Of a DNA stretch of 13,020 nucleotides, positions 1-6,430 are shown piece by piece. Source of the DNA: Lachnoclostridium sp. UBA1434 (GTDB lineage Bacteria; Bacillota; Clostridia; Lachnospirales; Lachnospiraceae). The notes under the pieces are model-generated. The model saw only the letters and a list, made by a program, of their open reading frames with translations, was not told where the DNA came from and did not search any database. The number at the start of each line of letters is the position of its first letter. Position 1 is the first letter of the stretch. The translations under genes were made by a program, and so were the position numbers. The DNA lies in contig DCTS01000086.1 of the NCBI GenBank assembly GCA_002329645.1, positions 21,323 through 34,342 of the forward strand. The letters run 5' to 3'.

Positions 1-180
1 CTTTATATATGCGGTCTGTTGCACAGTTAGTATATAATTGCTTTCTAGGACCGCAATTGACTTTATATATACGGTCTATTGCACGGTTAGTATATAATTG
101 CTTTCTAGGACAGCAATTGACTTTATATATGCGGTCTGTTGCACTGTTAGTATATAATTGCTTTCTAGGAGAACAATTGA
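1..180. repeat. 60-bp tandem repeat, three copies, running into a gene end
   Basis: Three head-to-tail copies of a 60-bp unit occupy 1-60, 61-120 and 121-180, and the array may extend beyond the window. Copies 2 and 3 each differ from copy 1 at only about four positions. Each copy carries an inverted repeat, AATTGC...GCAATT in copies 1 and 2 (36-41 with 53-58 in copy 1) and AATTG...CAATT in copy 3. Copy 1 has a second overlapping pair, GCGGTC with GACCGC. The third copy supplies the stop codon and last few codons of the histidine kinase gene. No interspersed spacers are present, so this is not CRISPR. Function is unknown. Confidence 0.95.
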
Positions 181-1241
181 TTATCCGGTTTGGGCAGGGA
201 AACGGTAAATACCGTCTTGCGGTTGCCGGATGATACGGTGACATCGCCTCCGTGCAGCTCCACTACTCTTTTCACTATAGCCAGTCCGATGCCGTTGCCT
301 AAGGTGGAGTGGGACTCATCGACCTGGTAAAATTTCCGGAAGATAATCTCCTTAGCCTCCTCCGGTATTTCCTCTCCTATATCGGAGATGGATATAAGGA
401 GCCTGCTCTCAATCTCCGTTATGGTAATTCTCACCTTCCCGCCCTCATCGCTGAATTTAATTGCATTGTCAAGCAGGTTGATCCAAACCTCCCTTAGCAA
501 TTCTTCGTTGGCATAGACGGTATATTCGTCAAATGCAAGGTCCGGCTCAATATTCTTCTTGGTCCACTTATTTTCAAGGAGCAGAACACAGTTGCGGATT
601 TGCTCTGAAAGGTTGTATTCCGATGCTCCTGTTAATATCGTCTGGTTCTCTATCTTTGTCAGGTTCAGAACATTGGTGGCCATGGTGGCAAGCCGCATGG
701 ATTCTTCTTCGATTATGCTGATATATTCCGCCCTTTGCTCCTCCGACAGATTGCCATGCTTTAAGAGCTTGGCAAATCCTGCAATGGATACAATCGGCGT
801 CTTAAACTCGTGGGAGAAGTTATTAATAAAGTCGGATCGGAGCATTTCCGTCTTCTCAAGCTCCTCTGCCATATGGTTAAAGCTTTCGGTTAATTCCAGT
901 GCCGTAGGATGCCTGTCTAAGAACTTGCCGAAATTCAGGCGCGCCTTATAATCGCCGGAAGCCAGGCGGTTCATGGCATTGATAAAGGAGTTGACCGGCT
1001 TAAGGGGTATACGGCTTGTAATCGCTGACATAATGGAGCCGAGAAGTACGCTGGCAATCATTATGTTTATAATTAAATGCTCTATCTTCGGTACATTGTC
1101 TCCGTGCTTTAATACTCCCCTTTGTATCAGGAAGATGATAACACTTCCTATTATAAGCATTGTAATAATGAAGGAGCAAAATACTACGGCTGAGAATAAT
1201 ATTGTCAGGGCTAACCGCCGTTTCCTCTCTATTTGTCTCAT
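165..1241 (-). CDS. Sensor histidine kinase with HAMP domain
   Basis: Membrane-bound sensor kinase, 358 aa, expected to phosphorylate the adjacent OmpR-type regulator. Two membrane segments (about 11-39 and 55-77) flank an outside loop of only about 16 residues, so there is no room for an extracellular sensor domain. A HAMP segment follows (about 78-130). The H-box is NFSHEFKTP with the phospho-acceptor His144. The ATPase domain has an N-box NLLDNAIKF (255-263) and a G2 box GNGIGLAIV (315-323). The G1 box reads DIGEEIP (287-293), where DxGxGI is usual, so the second glycine is a glutamate. The start ATG overlaps the regulator's stop as ATGA, which indicates translational coupling. The C-terminal codons and stop lie inside the 60-bp repeat array. 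Family assignment is firm; the signal sensed is unknown. Confidence 0.96.
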   Translation of the reverse strand: MRQIERKRRLALTILFSAVVFCSFIITMLIIGSVIIFLIQRGVLKHGDNVPKIEHLIINIMIASVLLGSIMSAITSRIPLKPVNSFINAMNRLASGDYKARLNFGKFLDRHPTALELTESFNHMAEELEKTEMLRSDFINNFSHEFKTPIVSIAGFAKLLKHGNLSEEQRAEYISIIEEESMRLATMATNVLNLTKIENQTILTGASEYNLSEQIRNCVLLLENKWTKKNIEPDLAFDEYTVYANEELLREVWINLLDNAIKFSDEGGKVRITITEIESRLLISISDIGEEIPEEAKEIIFRKFYQVDESHSTLGNGIGLAIVKRVVELHGGDVTVSSGNRKTVFTVSLPKPDNQLFS

Positions 1242-1912
1242 ACGTTTTTCACCGCCTTATACCCGAGGCCTCGAACCGATACTATCTCGAATTCCTCCCA
1301 GCCTTCAAACCTCTTTCGGAGCCTGCCTATGTGCACCGTCACGGTTTCCCATCCTGATTCGCTTTCATTTCCCCATATTTCATCCATCAGCTGGATACGG
1401 GTGAATATTTTACCCGGATAGGAAAGGAGCTTATAAAGAAGCAAGAACTCCTTTTGCGGAAGCTCCTGGACTTCATTGCCCTTCGTTACCGTAAAGCTGT
1501 TATAATCCAGAGTTACATCCCCGATAACGATTCTCTGCTCGGTGGTAATCTGTGCGCGGCGCAAAAGAGCTTTGATGCGCAAGATCATTTCCTCCTCATC
1601 GAAGGGCTTGGTCATGTAATCATCCGTTCCCGCAAGAAATCCTTTGCGCTTGTCCTTCGGAAGCTGCCTGGCGGAAACCATAAGAATCGGAAGGTTATTG
1701 TTGCTTTCGCGGAGCACTTTTGTAAATTCATATCCATCCATCTTAGGCATCATAATGTCCAGAACCACAAGATCGATATGCTCTCTGTCCATCACTTCAA
1801 GGGCTTCCTCACCGTTAGCGGCAGTAAACACCGTAAAGCTTTCCGCTGTCAGCACTGCTTCTATATATCTGCGTGTGTTTTTGTCATCATCAACAACCAG
1901 TATACGGACCAT
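1238..1912 (-). CDS. OmpR/PhoB-family response regulator
   Basis: DNA-binding transcription factor controlled by phosphorylation, 224 aa, the normal family length. The receiver domain (about 2-118) has the acidic cluster DDD at 8-10, the phospho-acceptor Asp52 in LDIMMP, Ser80, and Lys102 in TKPF. The winged-helix effector domain (about 125-222) ends with the recognition-helix pattern VTVHIGRLRKR and the family ending VRGLGYK. An AAGGAGAGG ribosome binding site lies just upstream of the ATG. It sits 22 nt after the esterase gene and overlaps the kinase gene by 4 nt, so the three are very probably co-transcribed. Target genes cannot be read from the window; autoregulation of the operon from 3778 is a reasonable inference. 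Confidence 0.97.
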   Translation of the reverse strand: MVRILVVDDDKNTRRYIEAVLTAESFTVFTAANGEEALEVMDREHIDLVVLDIMMPKMDGYEFTKVLRESNNNLPILMVSARQLPKDKRKGFLAGTDDYMTKPFDEEEMILRIKALLRRAQITTEQRIVIGDVTLDYNSFTVTKGNEVQELPQKEFLLLYKLLSYPGKIFTRIQLMDEIWGNESESGWETVTVHIGRLRKRFEGWEEFEIVSVRGLGYKAVKNV

Positions 1913-1934
1913 GTTCCTCTCCTTGTATTTCGTA

Positions 1935-3323
1935 CTATCTATTAAGCTCCCGGATCTTCGTCACCAGCTTATCGGCCGCCTTAGAATGTGTTGCTTCTGT
2001 GGGATGCCAATCGGCGGCATATCCGTCCTCCTGCCTTTGAACGTCAAACTTCAAAAGCTCAATATTATCGTCCCCTGTTTCCTCTATATAAGTATTAACA
2101 GCAAGCTCAACTGACGGATAAAGCTGATCTCCCATTATTCCTAATGAACAGATTATTGTTGCATCAGGGTTATGCTCACGGATCTTCTTTATAAAGGCAT
2201 TATACTCCTGACTGTAGTGGGCAAGCCTGTCTTCCTTGCCCTTGGTGTAGCTGCTGTCGTTAGTACCCAGGTTGATAACTATTATATCCGGCTGCCTCCC
2301 GGTAAAATCCCATTTGATGTTCTGCGGCTTTATACCGTCAAAGTTACCGTATGTGAACCCAAGAGTATCATAATACTGAGGTATCGTCTGGGCCGAATTC
2401 GGTTCCTCCTGGGTAGTGTAGCCGGATATGATTCCATATCCGCTTAGAGCTACCATGCTGTAATCTGCGTTTAGAATTTCCGCAGTTTTATAGGCAAAGG
2501 CCCGGGTTACATCCTCGGTTTTGGTTGAAAAATGGTGGTCACGATCCTCGTCATCCACACCGTATCCGCATGTGATGGAGTCTCCCACAAATTCAATCAG
2601 CAGATCCTTTTGCTCCGTGGGTTCGATTTTACCTTCCTCCACATCTATAGAAGCTATTCCGAAGGTTGACATGGCGGCCTCGGAGAGCTTGACTATCCTG
2701 ATTACAGCTTCCGTGACCTCATCCCCCTCTATCACGGTATAGCTGTTTTTCGGCTTGGTAATCATTTCATCGACTACCCGCTCATCATTAACATATATGC
2801 CTATACGTGCATGGTTATCGGTTTGATTTGTAACACTTACGGCATCTCCCTCAATGTTTATCGTGCATTTTTTGCCGCTGAACCTAAATTCAGCACCGGA
2901 ACCGGAAAATGCACACCAAAGGATATCCTTATTAGAGTAATATGTACGCCCCAGATGCTTTACAGTATCGCTTTTTGCGCTATAGCTCCTGTTCATTTTC
3001 TCAACTATCCCCTTATTAGCCTCGTTCTCATTCGCCTCGTTTTCATTTGGCTTGTTTACATTTGCATCGTTTTCATTTGCCTTGCTTTCATTTGACTGAT
3101 TATCACTTGCCTTATTTTCACTTGCTTCTTTCACATTTGCCTCATTCTTATCCTGCTTGTTCTCACTTGCCCCATTCTGTGCTTCATCCTTATTCAATTC
3201 ATCTCCGCTTGCCTTAGTATCATTGAGATTAGCCTCCGAAGCCTTATCCGAAGCATCATTTTTACAGGCGCTCAAGAATACGGCAAGCATAATCAAGACA
3301 AAACCCAAGGTAACCCTCTTCAT
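1935..3323 (-). CDS. Lipoprotein SGNH esterase, carbohydrate esterase family 2-like
   Basis: Predicted surface lipoprotein, 462 aa, that removes acetyl groups from polysaccharides such as xylan or mannan. The signal peptide ends in the lipobox LSAC with Cys20. Residues 21-105 form a low-complexity linker rich in Asn, Glu, Lys and Ala. Residues about 115-235 match the beta-sandwich that precedes the hydrolase in CE2 enzymes. The SGNH hydrolase domain follows, with FVGDSITCGYG (nucleophile Ser249), GTND (353-356) and DWHPT (catalytic His440). The GDSITCGYG form is typical of CE2. The start has a GAGGAGGAGAG ribosome binding site. It lies 20 nt after the membrane protein gene and 22 nt before the regulator gene. 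The substrate is inferred from the family; acetylated cell-wall or capsular glycans are also possible. Confidence 0.88.
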   Translation of the reverse strand: MKRVTLGFVLIMLAVFLSACKNDASDKASEANLNDTKASGDELNKDEAQNGASENKQDKNEANVKEASENKASDNQSNESKANENDANVNKPNENEANENEANKGIVEKMNRSYSAKSDTVKHLGRTYYSNKDILWCAFSGSGAEFRFSGKKCTINIEGDAVSVTNQTDNHARIGIYVNDERVVDEMITKPKNSYTVIEGDEVTEAVIRIVKLSEAAMSTFGIASIDVEEGKIEPTEQKDLLIEFVGDSITCGYGVDDEDRDHHFSTKTEDVTRAFAYKTAEILNADYSMVALSGYGIISGYTTQEEPNSAQTIPQYYDTLGFTYGNFDGIKPQNIKWDFTGRQPDIIVINLGTNDSSYTKGKEDRLAHYSQEYNAFIKKIREHNPDATIICSLGIMGDQLYPSVELAVNTYIEETGDDNIELLKFDVQRQEDGYAADWHPTEATHSKAADKLVTKIRELNR

Positions 3324-3343
3324 ATACTCTCCTCCTCATGCAA

Positions 3344-3778
3344 TTACTTTACCCTCTTTTTATATATAATGTGTGCAGCCACACCTGACAGCAATGAGAT
3401 GATTATTGTCAACATCCATATATAAGCACCCTTATGACTTCTTAAGTAATATTTCTCTCCCTCCGTCATAGCATCCGTAATCTTTAGTATATTGTTGCGT
3501 CTGATTATATCTCCCAGTACTTGACCAAGTATGATGCCGATCAGATTACCGGCAGTTAAGAACAGGGATATTATTGTTTTGTTGAACATAGACAATAATA
3601 TTACCGGAATCCATATATACAAATAATGATTGTGCGCTGTCCATTCAAATAAATAGACATCTGACAGAGCAGTTCGTGACAGGATGTAAATGATAATAAA
3701 GGAGGCCAATTGAGCTGATGTAAAGATGATCCTTCCTTTTATGCTCATTTTTCTGAATGGATTGAGCCTCATATTCAT
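3344..3778 (-). CDS. Small four-span membrane protein of unknown function
   Basis: Not recognised as a named family. The 144-aa product starts with a basic segment and has about four hydrophobic spans (roughly 16-34, 51-66, 68-88 and 117-138) and a basic tail. A hydrophilic loop lies at about 92-116. The ATG has a strong GAGGGAGG ribosome binding site; an in-frame ATG two codons later is a possible alternative. It is the first gene of the operon, 20 nt before the esterase lipoprotein, followed by the regulator and kinase. Because the kinase has almost no extracellular loop, this protein is a candidate accessory sensor or transporter-like partner, but that rests on context only. Confidence 0.85.
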   Translation of the reverse strand: MNMRLNPFRKMSIKGRIIFTSAQLASFIIIYILSRTALSDVYLFEWTAHNHYLYIWIPVILLSMFNKTIISLFLTAGNLIGIILGQVLGDIIRRNNILKITDAMTEGEKYYLRSHKGAYIWMLTIIISLLSGVAAHIIYKKRVK

Positions 3779-3840
3779 AAAGTTGCCTCCCTCACAGGTA
3801 TTATCACCGGCAGCTTCTGTTACATTTCCATCCGATCTGT

Positions 3841-4000
3841 AAATTAAAGTCGGAACAGTTAGCTGAACTCGGATCTGCTATTAAATTGAGTCTGTTAATT
3901 GAATCGGATTTCTTAATTAAACAGGATCGCATAATTAAATCGAATTTCTTAATTAAATAGGATCTCTTAATTATATCGGATCTCTTATTAAATCGGAGCT
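3841..4000. repeat. Degenerate 18-bp tandem repeat array, about nine copies
   Basis: AT-rich units close to CTTAATTAAATCGGATCT recur with an 18-bp period. The clearest run is 3894-3911, 3912-3929, 3930-3947, 3948-3965, 3966-3983 and 3984-4000 (the last is 17 bp). Weaker copies extend left to about 3841. The array lies between the membrane protein start (3778) and a TATAAT hexamer on the minus strand (4001-4006). If that hexamer is a real -10 element, the array would be transcribed as the operon's 5' leader. No good -35 was found, so this is uncertain. Confidence 0.85.
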
Positions 4001-4049
4001 ATTATATAAAAGCAGCTATACGGATTTATGATACAGATATACGGCTGCT
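4001..4049 (-). terminator. Possible terminator of the zinc-ribbon gene
   Basis: On the minus strand, AGCAGC-CG-TATA (4038-4049) can pair with TATAGCTGCT (4011-4020) with a two-base bulge. This is followed by TTTT and an AT-rich run. It begins 14 nt after the stop codon of the zinc-ribbon gene. The loop is large (about 17 nt), so it could instead be an operator next to the downstream operon's promoter region. Confidence 0.4.
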
Positions 4050-4062
4050 ATTTATATTCTAA

Positions 4063-4434
4063 TTATAATTTCCCGCCGCAATAGGGACAATAGCTATAGT
4101 TCTCGGGCACATTGGTACTGCAATTTGAGCAATATTTGTAAGGCGAATGGTTGTGAACCGGCCGCAGGTGTTCATTTCTGATCTCAGTGCGGAGATTTTT
4201 CTCAAATTCCCTGCCGACGTCAGGGTCCAGTTCATAAAGGCTGCCGCAGCATGAGGCTTTCACATAATACCTGACATTCCACCTGAAGGTCGGTATGAAA
4301 AATATGTGAAAGTATCTGTATGACTTGTGAATGTCATACCGGGTCAACCTTCCGCATGAAGGACATTCAATGTTGTTATAAGTCCCTATATATTTATCCT
4401 TGTCCTCTATACCAAAGAACGCTATAAAGAACAT
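4063..4434 (-). CDS. Zinc-ribbon protein, function unknown
   Basis: A 123-aa protein with three cysteine groups: CPSC at 24-27, CC at 62-63, and a C-terminal zinc ribbon CSNC (102-105) with CPYC (116-119). The N-terminus MFFIAFFGI is hydrophobic, and a second hydrophobic patch lies around 42-50. This resembles a family of short clostridial zinc-ribbon proteins of unknown role. A longer reading from a TTG at 4497 is open, but a well-formed promoter (-35 at 4492-4497, -10 at 4469-4474) lies inside that extension and no ribosome binding site precedes the TTG. The ATG at 4434 is therefore chosen; it follows a GTGAGG at short spacing. The gene appears monocistronic. Confidence 0.85.
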   Translation of the reverse strand: MFFIAFFGIEDKDKYIGTYNNIECPSCGRLTRYDIHKSYRYFHIFFIPTFRWNVRYYVKASCCGSLYELDPDVGREFEKNLRTEIRNEHLRPVHNHSPYKYCSNCSTNVPENYSYCPYCGGKL

Positions 4435-4468
4435 ATGCCTCACTCTTTCCTTTGTCCGTTCTATCTTA

Positions 4469-4497
4469 ATAATATAGCCATAAATGCATAATATCAA
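4469..4497 (-). promoter_or_regulatory. Sigma-A type promoter for the zinc-ribbon gene
   Basis: Minus strand TTGATA (4492-4497), a 17-nt spacer, then TATTAT (4469-4474). Both hexamers are close to consensus. Expected transcription start is near 4462, about 28 nt before the ATG at 4434. This placement decides the start codon of that gene. Confidence 0.65.
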
Positions 4498-4520
4498 CTA
4501 AAAAAGATAATTGACTAAGC

Positions 4521-4676
4521 TATAGCTTTAATATAGCTTTGATGTTGCTTCTATATAGCTTTATACAGCTTTAGTATTTTAGTATAGCTTTGATATAGCT
4601 TTGATATAAATATAGCTTTGATGTTGCCTTGATGCTGTTTTGATGATGCTTTGATGTTGCTTTGATAATTCCTTGA
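4521..4676. repeat. 11-bp tandem repeat array, about thirteen copies
   Basis: Units close to TATAGCTTTGA recur at an exact 11-bp step: starts at 4521, 4532, 4543, 4554 and 4565; after a 7-bp break at 4583 and 4594; after a 6-bp break at 4611, 4622, 4633, 4644, 4655 and 4666. The TTTGA end is the most conserved part. The array fills the gap between the L28 terminator and the promoter of the zinc-ribbon gene. A unit of 11 bp is close to one helical turn. Function is unknown. Confidence 0.85.
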
Positions 4677-4725
4677 TATTGTTTATACAATTTCACAGCA
4701 CCGGGTATACATTATTATAATAAAG

Positions 4726-4745
4726 CCGGGGGATTTCTCCCCCGG
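4726..4745 (-). terminator. Rho-independent terminator after rpmB
   Basis: CCGGGGG (4726-4732) pairs with CCCCCGG (4739-4745) around a 6-nt loop. On the minus strand it begins 4 nt after the L28 stop and is followed by CTTTATTATAA, a weak U-rich tail. The stem is perfect and GC-rich. Confidence 0.85.
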
Positions 4746-4749
4746 TATA

Positions 4750-4953
4750 TTAGTTTCTTATTCTGGTCACACGTTTAGACCTGAGACATTCGGTGCAGAC
4801 ATACATTTTCTTAGCCACACCATTATGATTTACTCTTATCTTTTTAACATTTGGCTTTTGCATATGGTTAGGCCTTTTGCTGACTTGTGACCGTGACATA
4901 CGAATTTTCTTGCCAAAATTAACAGATTTATTACAAATCTCACATTTAGACAT
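4750..4953 (-). CDS. rpmB: 50S ribosomal protein L28
   Basis: Small basic ribosomal protein of the large subunit, 67 aa. Zinc-binding cysteines Cys4/Cys7 (CEIC) and Cys53/Cys56 (CTEC) mark the zinc form. KPNVKKIRV (33-41) and the ending CLRSKRV match the family. The segment 17-32 (RMSRSQVSKRPNHMQ) departs from the usual VSHS...TNRRW pattern, and the protein is a few residues longer than typical copies. The ATG at 4953 is chosen because AGAGGT lies 9 nt upstream; an in-frame TTG at 4962 would touch the ribosome binding site. It stands alone with its own terminator. A short upstream ORF (5019-4981) precedes it. Confidence 0.93.
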   Translation of the reverse strand: MSKCEICNKSVNFGKKIRMSRSQVSKRPNHMQKPNVKKIRVNHNGVAKKMYVCTECLRSKRVTRIRN

Positions 4954-4980
4954 ATTTATCAAACCTCTTTCACAGTTATT

Positions 4981-5019
4981 CTATATATAGTTCATAATGG
5001 TTATATTCTTGCAAGGCAT
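4981..5019 (-). CDS. Possible 12-codon upstream ORF before rpmB
   Basis: ATG at 5019 is preceded by AAAGGAG (AGGAG at 5028-5032, 8 nt spacing), a better ribosome binding site than that of rpmB itself. The frame reads 12 codons (MPCKNITIMNYI) and stops at TAG, about 28 nt before the L28 ATG. It may be a leader peptide, or a chance ORF with a chance Shine-Dalgarno match. No conserved function is recognised. Confidence 0.3.
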   Translation of the reverse strand: MPCKNITIMNYI

Positions 5020-5100
5020 TGGTCAAGCTCCTTTCAGAAAATGTTTTATTCTCTGTTCATCATCTGCCGGTATGCATATCGACACATTCTTAATTCATCA

Positions 5101-5134
5101 AAAAACAGGTGAATAGCAAAAGCTTTTCACCTGC
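5101..5134 (-). terminator. Rho-independent terminator, minus strand
   Basis: CAGGTGAA (5107-5114) pairs with TTCACCTG (5127-5134). After one T-T mismatch the pairing continues as AGC/GCT around an AAAA loop. On the minus strand six T residues (5101-5106) follow directly. It probably ends the methyltransferase-kinase transcript, although the kinase stop is about 325 nt upstream. Confidence 0.8.
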
Positions 5135-5418
5135 AGATTATATGCAAAAGGTATTAAACACCATATCATATTAAGACTTATCCATATTCCAATGGATGGT
5201 CTAATAAACCTGGCATTATTGCTTTGGCAAGGCAGAAAAACCGTTATTCTTAACTTGATAATGCTGAAAAGTACAACAATAAAACCTGTTAAAGACAGGA
5301 TACTGCTCTATTCAGCTCATATTCAAATGTTCAAGTTAAGCATTAACCGGCATCGGTCTACCTCGCTTTCAATAAATTCTTCATCATAATAGCATATGTG
5401 GTAAAATTATGCAATAGT
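5135..5418. other. Gap without a supported gene
   Basis: No ORF here has a convincing start, ribosome binding site or family match. On the minus strand a run of about 22 codons ending near 5329 reads with protein-like composition (YYDEEFIESEVD...), but it has no start and may be a gene remnant or chance. The stretch would lie in the 3' part of the transcript that ends at the terminator at 5101-5134. Confidence 0.5.
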
Positions 5419-5482
5419 TATATCTCCAACTCAATTCGCTATATCCCCAACTCAATTCGCTATATCCCCAACTCAATTCCGC
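5419..5482. repeat. 21-bp tandem repeat, three copies, across a stop codon
   Basis: TATATCYCCAACTCAATTCGC is repeated at 5419-5439, 5440-5460 and 5461-5482, with one substitution in copy 1 and a one-base insertion in copy 3. Copy 3 encodes the last residues (IELGI) and most of the stop region of the kinase gene. The other copies lie directly downstream and would encode the same peptide if read through. Confidence 0.9.
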
Positions 5483-6398
5483 TGCCATATAAAGCATTCT
5501 GCAATATCCTCTTAATAGCTTCAAATTGATGATGATAGTTAGGGGTTGCAGCGGCAAAATTAAGATAATCAATGCAGTACCACACATGAAGAGCATTCTC
5601 CAGCTTGTCAAATGCGCTCTTGTCATATTCAGTTTCATAGGAGTCAAGAAAGGCCTTCCGATAAGCATCGGCAGACTTGCTGTCGTAGGTAAGCTTCATC
5701 CAGGTGGTCATACGGGCGATGTCGGCCATCCAGCATAGGGATTGTACGTCGTCCCAGTCAATTAACACAATCTCATCCTTATGGACAAGAATATTCTTAG
5801 TCGAAAGATCTCCATGGCAAATAACAGGGCTGTAACAATCACAGGCCTTCAGTTTGTCACGGAGATTTTCACGTATTGCATCAAGCTTTCCTGCCTCAAC
5901 AATATTTTCTTCTCTTAAATAAGAGGTCGCATCATCGAAAATGTCATATATAAACTCTGAAAATGACGTCCAAATGCCTATCCCGCTTCCGGTATAGCCA
6001 TAGTTTTTTACCTTTATCTGATGCACCTTAGACATGAGCGCCCCAAGCTTTTCGAACAGCTTAATATTCTCGTCGTGGGATAATGTGAGCCTGTCGGCAG
6101 TTACCCCCGGAAGAAACTCTTCAATCAGATACCCGTTAGGGAAATTGTCATCCTCCCGATTGAAGGCATAAAGCCTTGCGTGAGGTATGCTGTATTCATC
6201 AAGCTTTTGATGAACAAAGGGAAGCTTGCCTTCCTCCGGCCAGTCACGCTGAGCGTAAATCTTGAAAATAAAGGGCCGTGAATCGGTTTCAATTCTGTAA
6301 ACCTGATTATTGGGAACGTTATCGTACCTATATATGGATCGTACAGGTTTTCCTATGGAATTCTCAAAGGTTTTTATAATAAGATCTGTGTTGTACAT
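5460..6398 (-). CDS. APH/choline kinase-fold phosphotransferase
   Basis: Small-molecule kinase of the aminoglycoside phosphotransferase superfamily, 312 aa. Lys46 in FIFKIYA is the likely ATP-binding lysine. The Brenner motif HGDLSTKNIL supplies catalytic Asp197 and Asn202, and LIDWDD supplies the metal-binding Asp214. Active-site residues are intact. The substrate cannot be read: aminoglycosides, choline, homoserine-like or spore-related metabolites are all possible in this fold. The frame is open from 6479, but the ATG at 6398 has GAGGTG six nt upstream and avoids overlap with the preceding gene, so it is chosen. It follows the methyltransferase stop by 32 nt and is probably co-transcribed with it. 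The 3' end lies in a 21-bp repeat. Confidence 0.9.
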   Translation of the reverse strand: MYNTDLIIKTFENSIGKPVRSIYRYDNVPNNQVYRIETDSRPFIFKIYAQRDWPEEGKLPFVHQKLDEYSIPHARLYAFNREDDNFPNGYLIEEFLPGVTADRLTLSHDENIKLFEKLGALMSKVHQIKVKNYGYTGSGIGIWTSFSEFIYDIFDDATSYLREENIVEAGKLDAIRENLRDKLKACDCYSPVICHGDLSTKNILVHKDEIVLIDWDDVQSLCWMADIARMTTWMKLTYDSKSADAYRKAFLDSYETEYDKSAFDKLENALHVWYCIDYLNFAAATPNYHHQFEAIKRILQNALYGSGIELGI

Positions 6399-6430
6399 TT
6401 CACACCTCATTTGGCTTACGTATAATAATC

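Noticed and set aside
29..56. Minus-strand promoter in each 60-bp unit (TTGCGG, 16 nt, TATACT)
   Set aside because: The -35 is not kept in the third copy and no gene start follows inside the window.
1..180. CRISPR-like array
   Set aside because: The 60-bp units are adjacent with no unique spacers between them.
3812..3937. Minus-strand ORF of about 42 codons through the 18-bp array
   Set aside because: It has no ribosome binding site and its length follows from the repeat period being a multiple of three.
5192..5389. Plus-strand ORF of 65 codons
   Set aside because: No ribosome binding site, composition unlike a conserved protein, and it opposes the surrounding transcription.
5384..5668. 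Minus-strand ORF with ELSWGYS repeats
   Set aside because: It is a shadow of the kinase gene and its 21-bp repeat in another frame.
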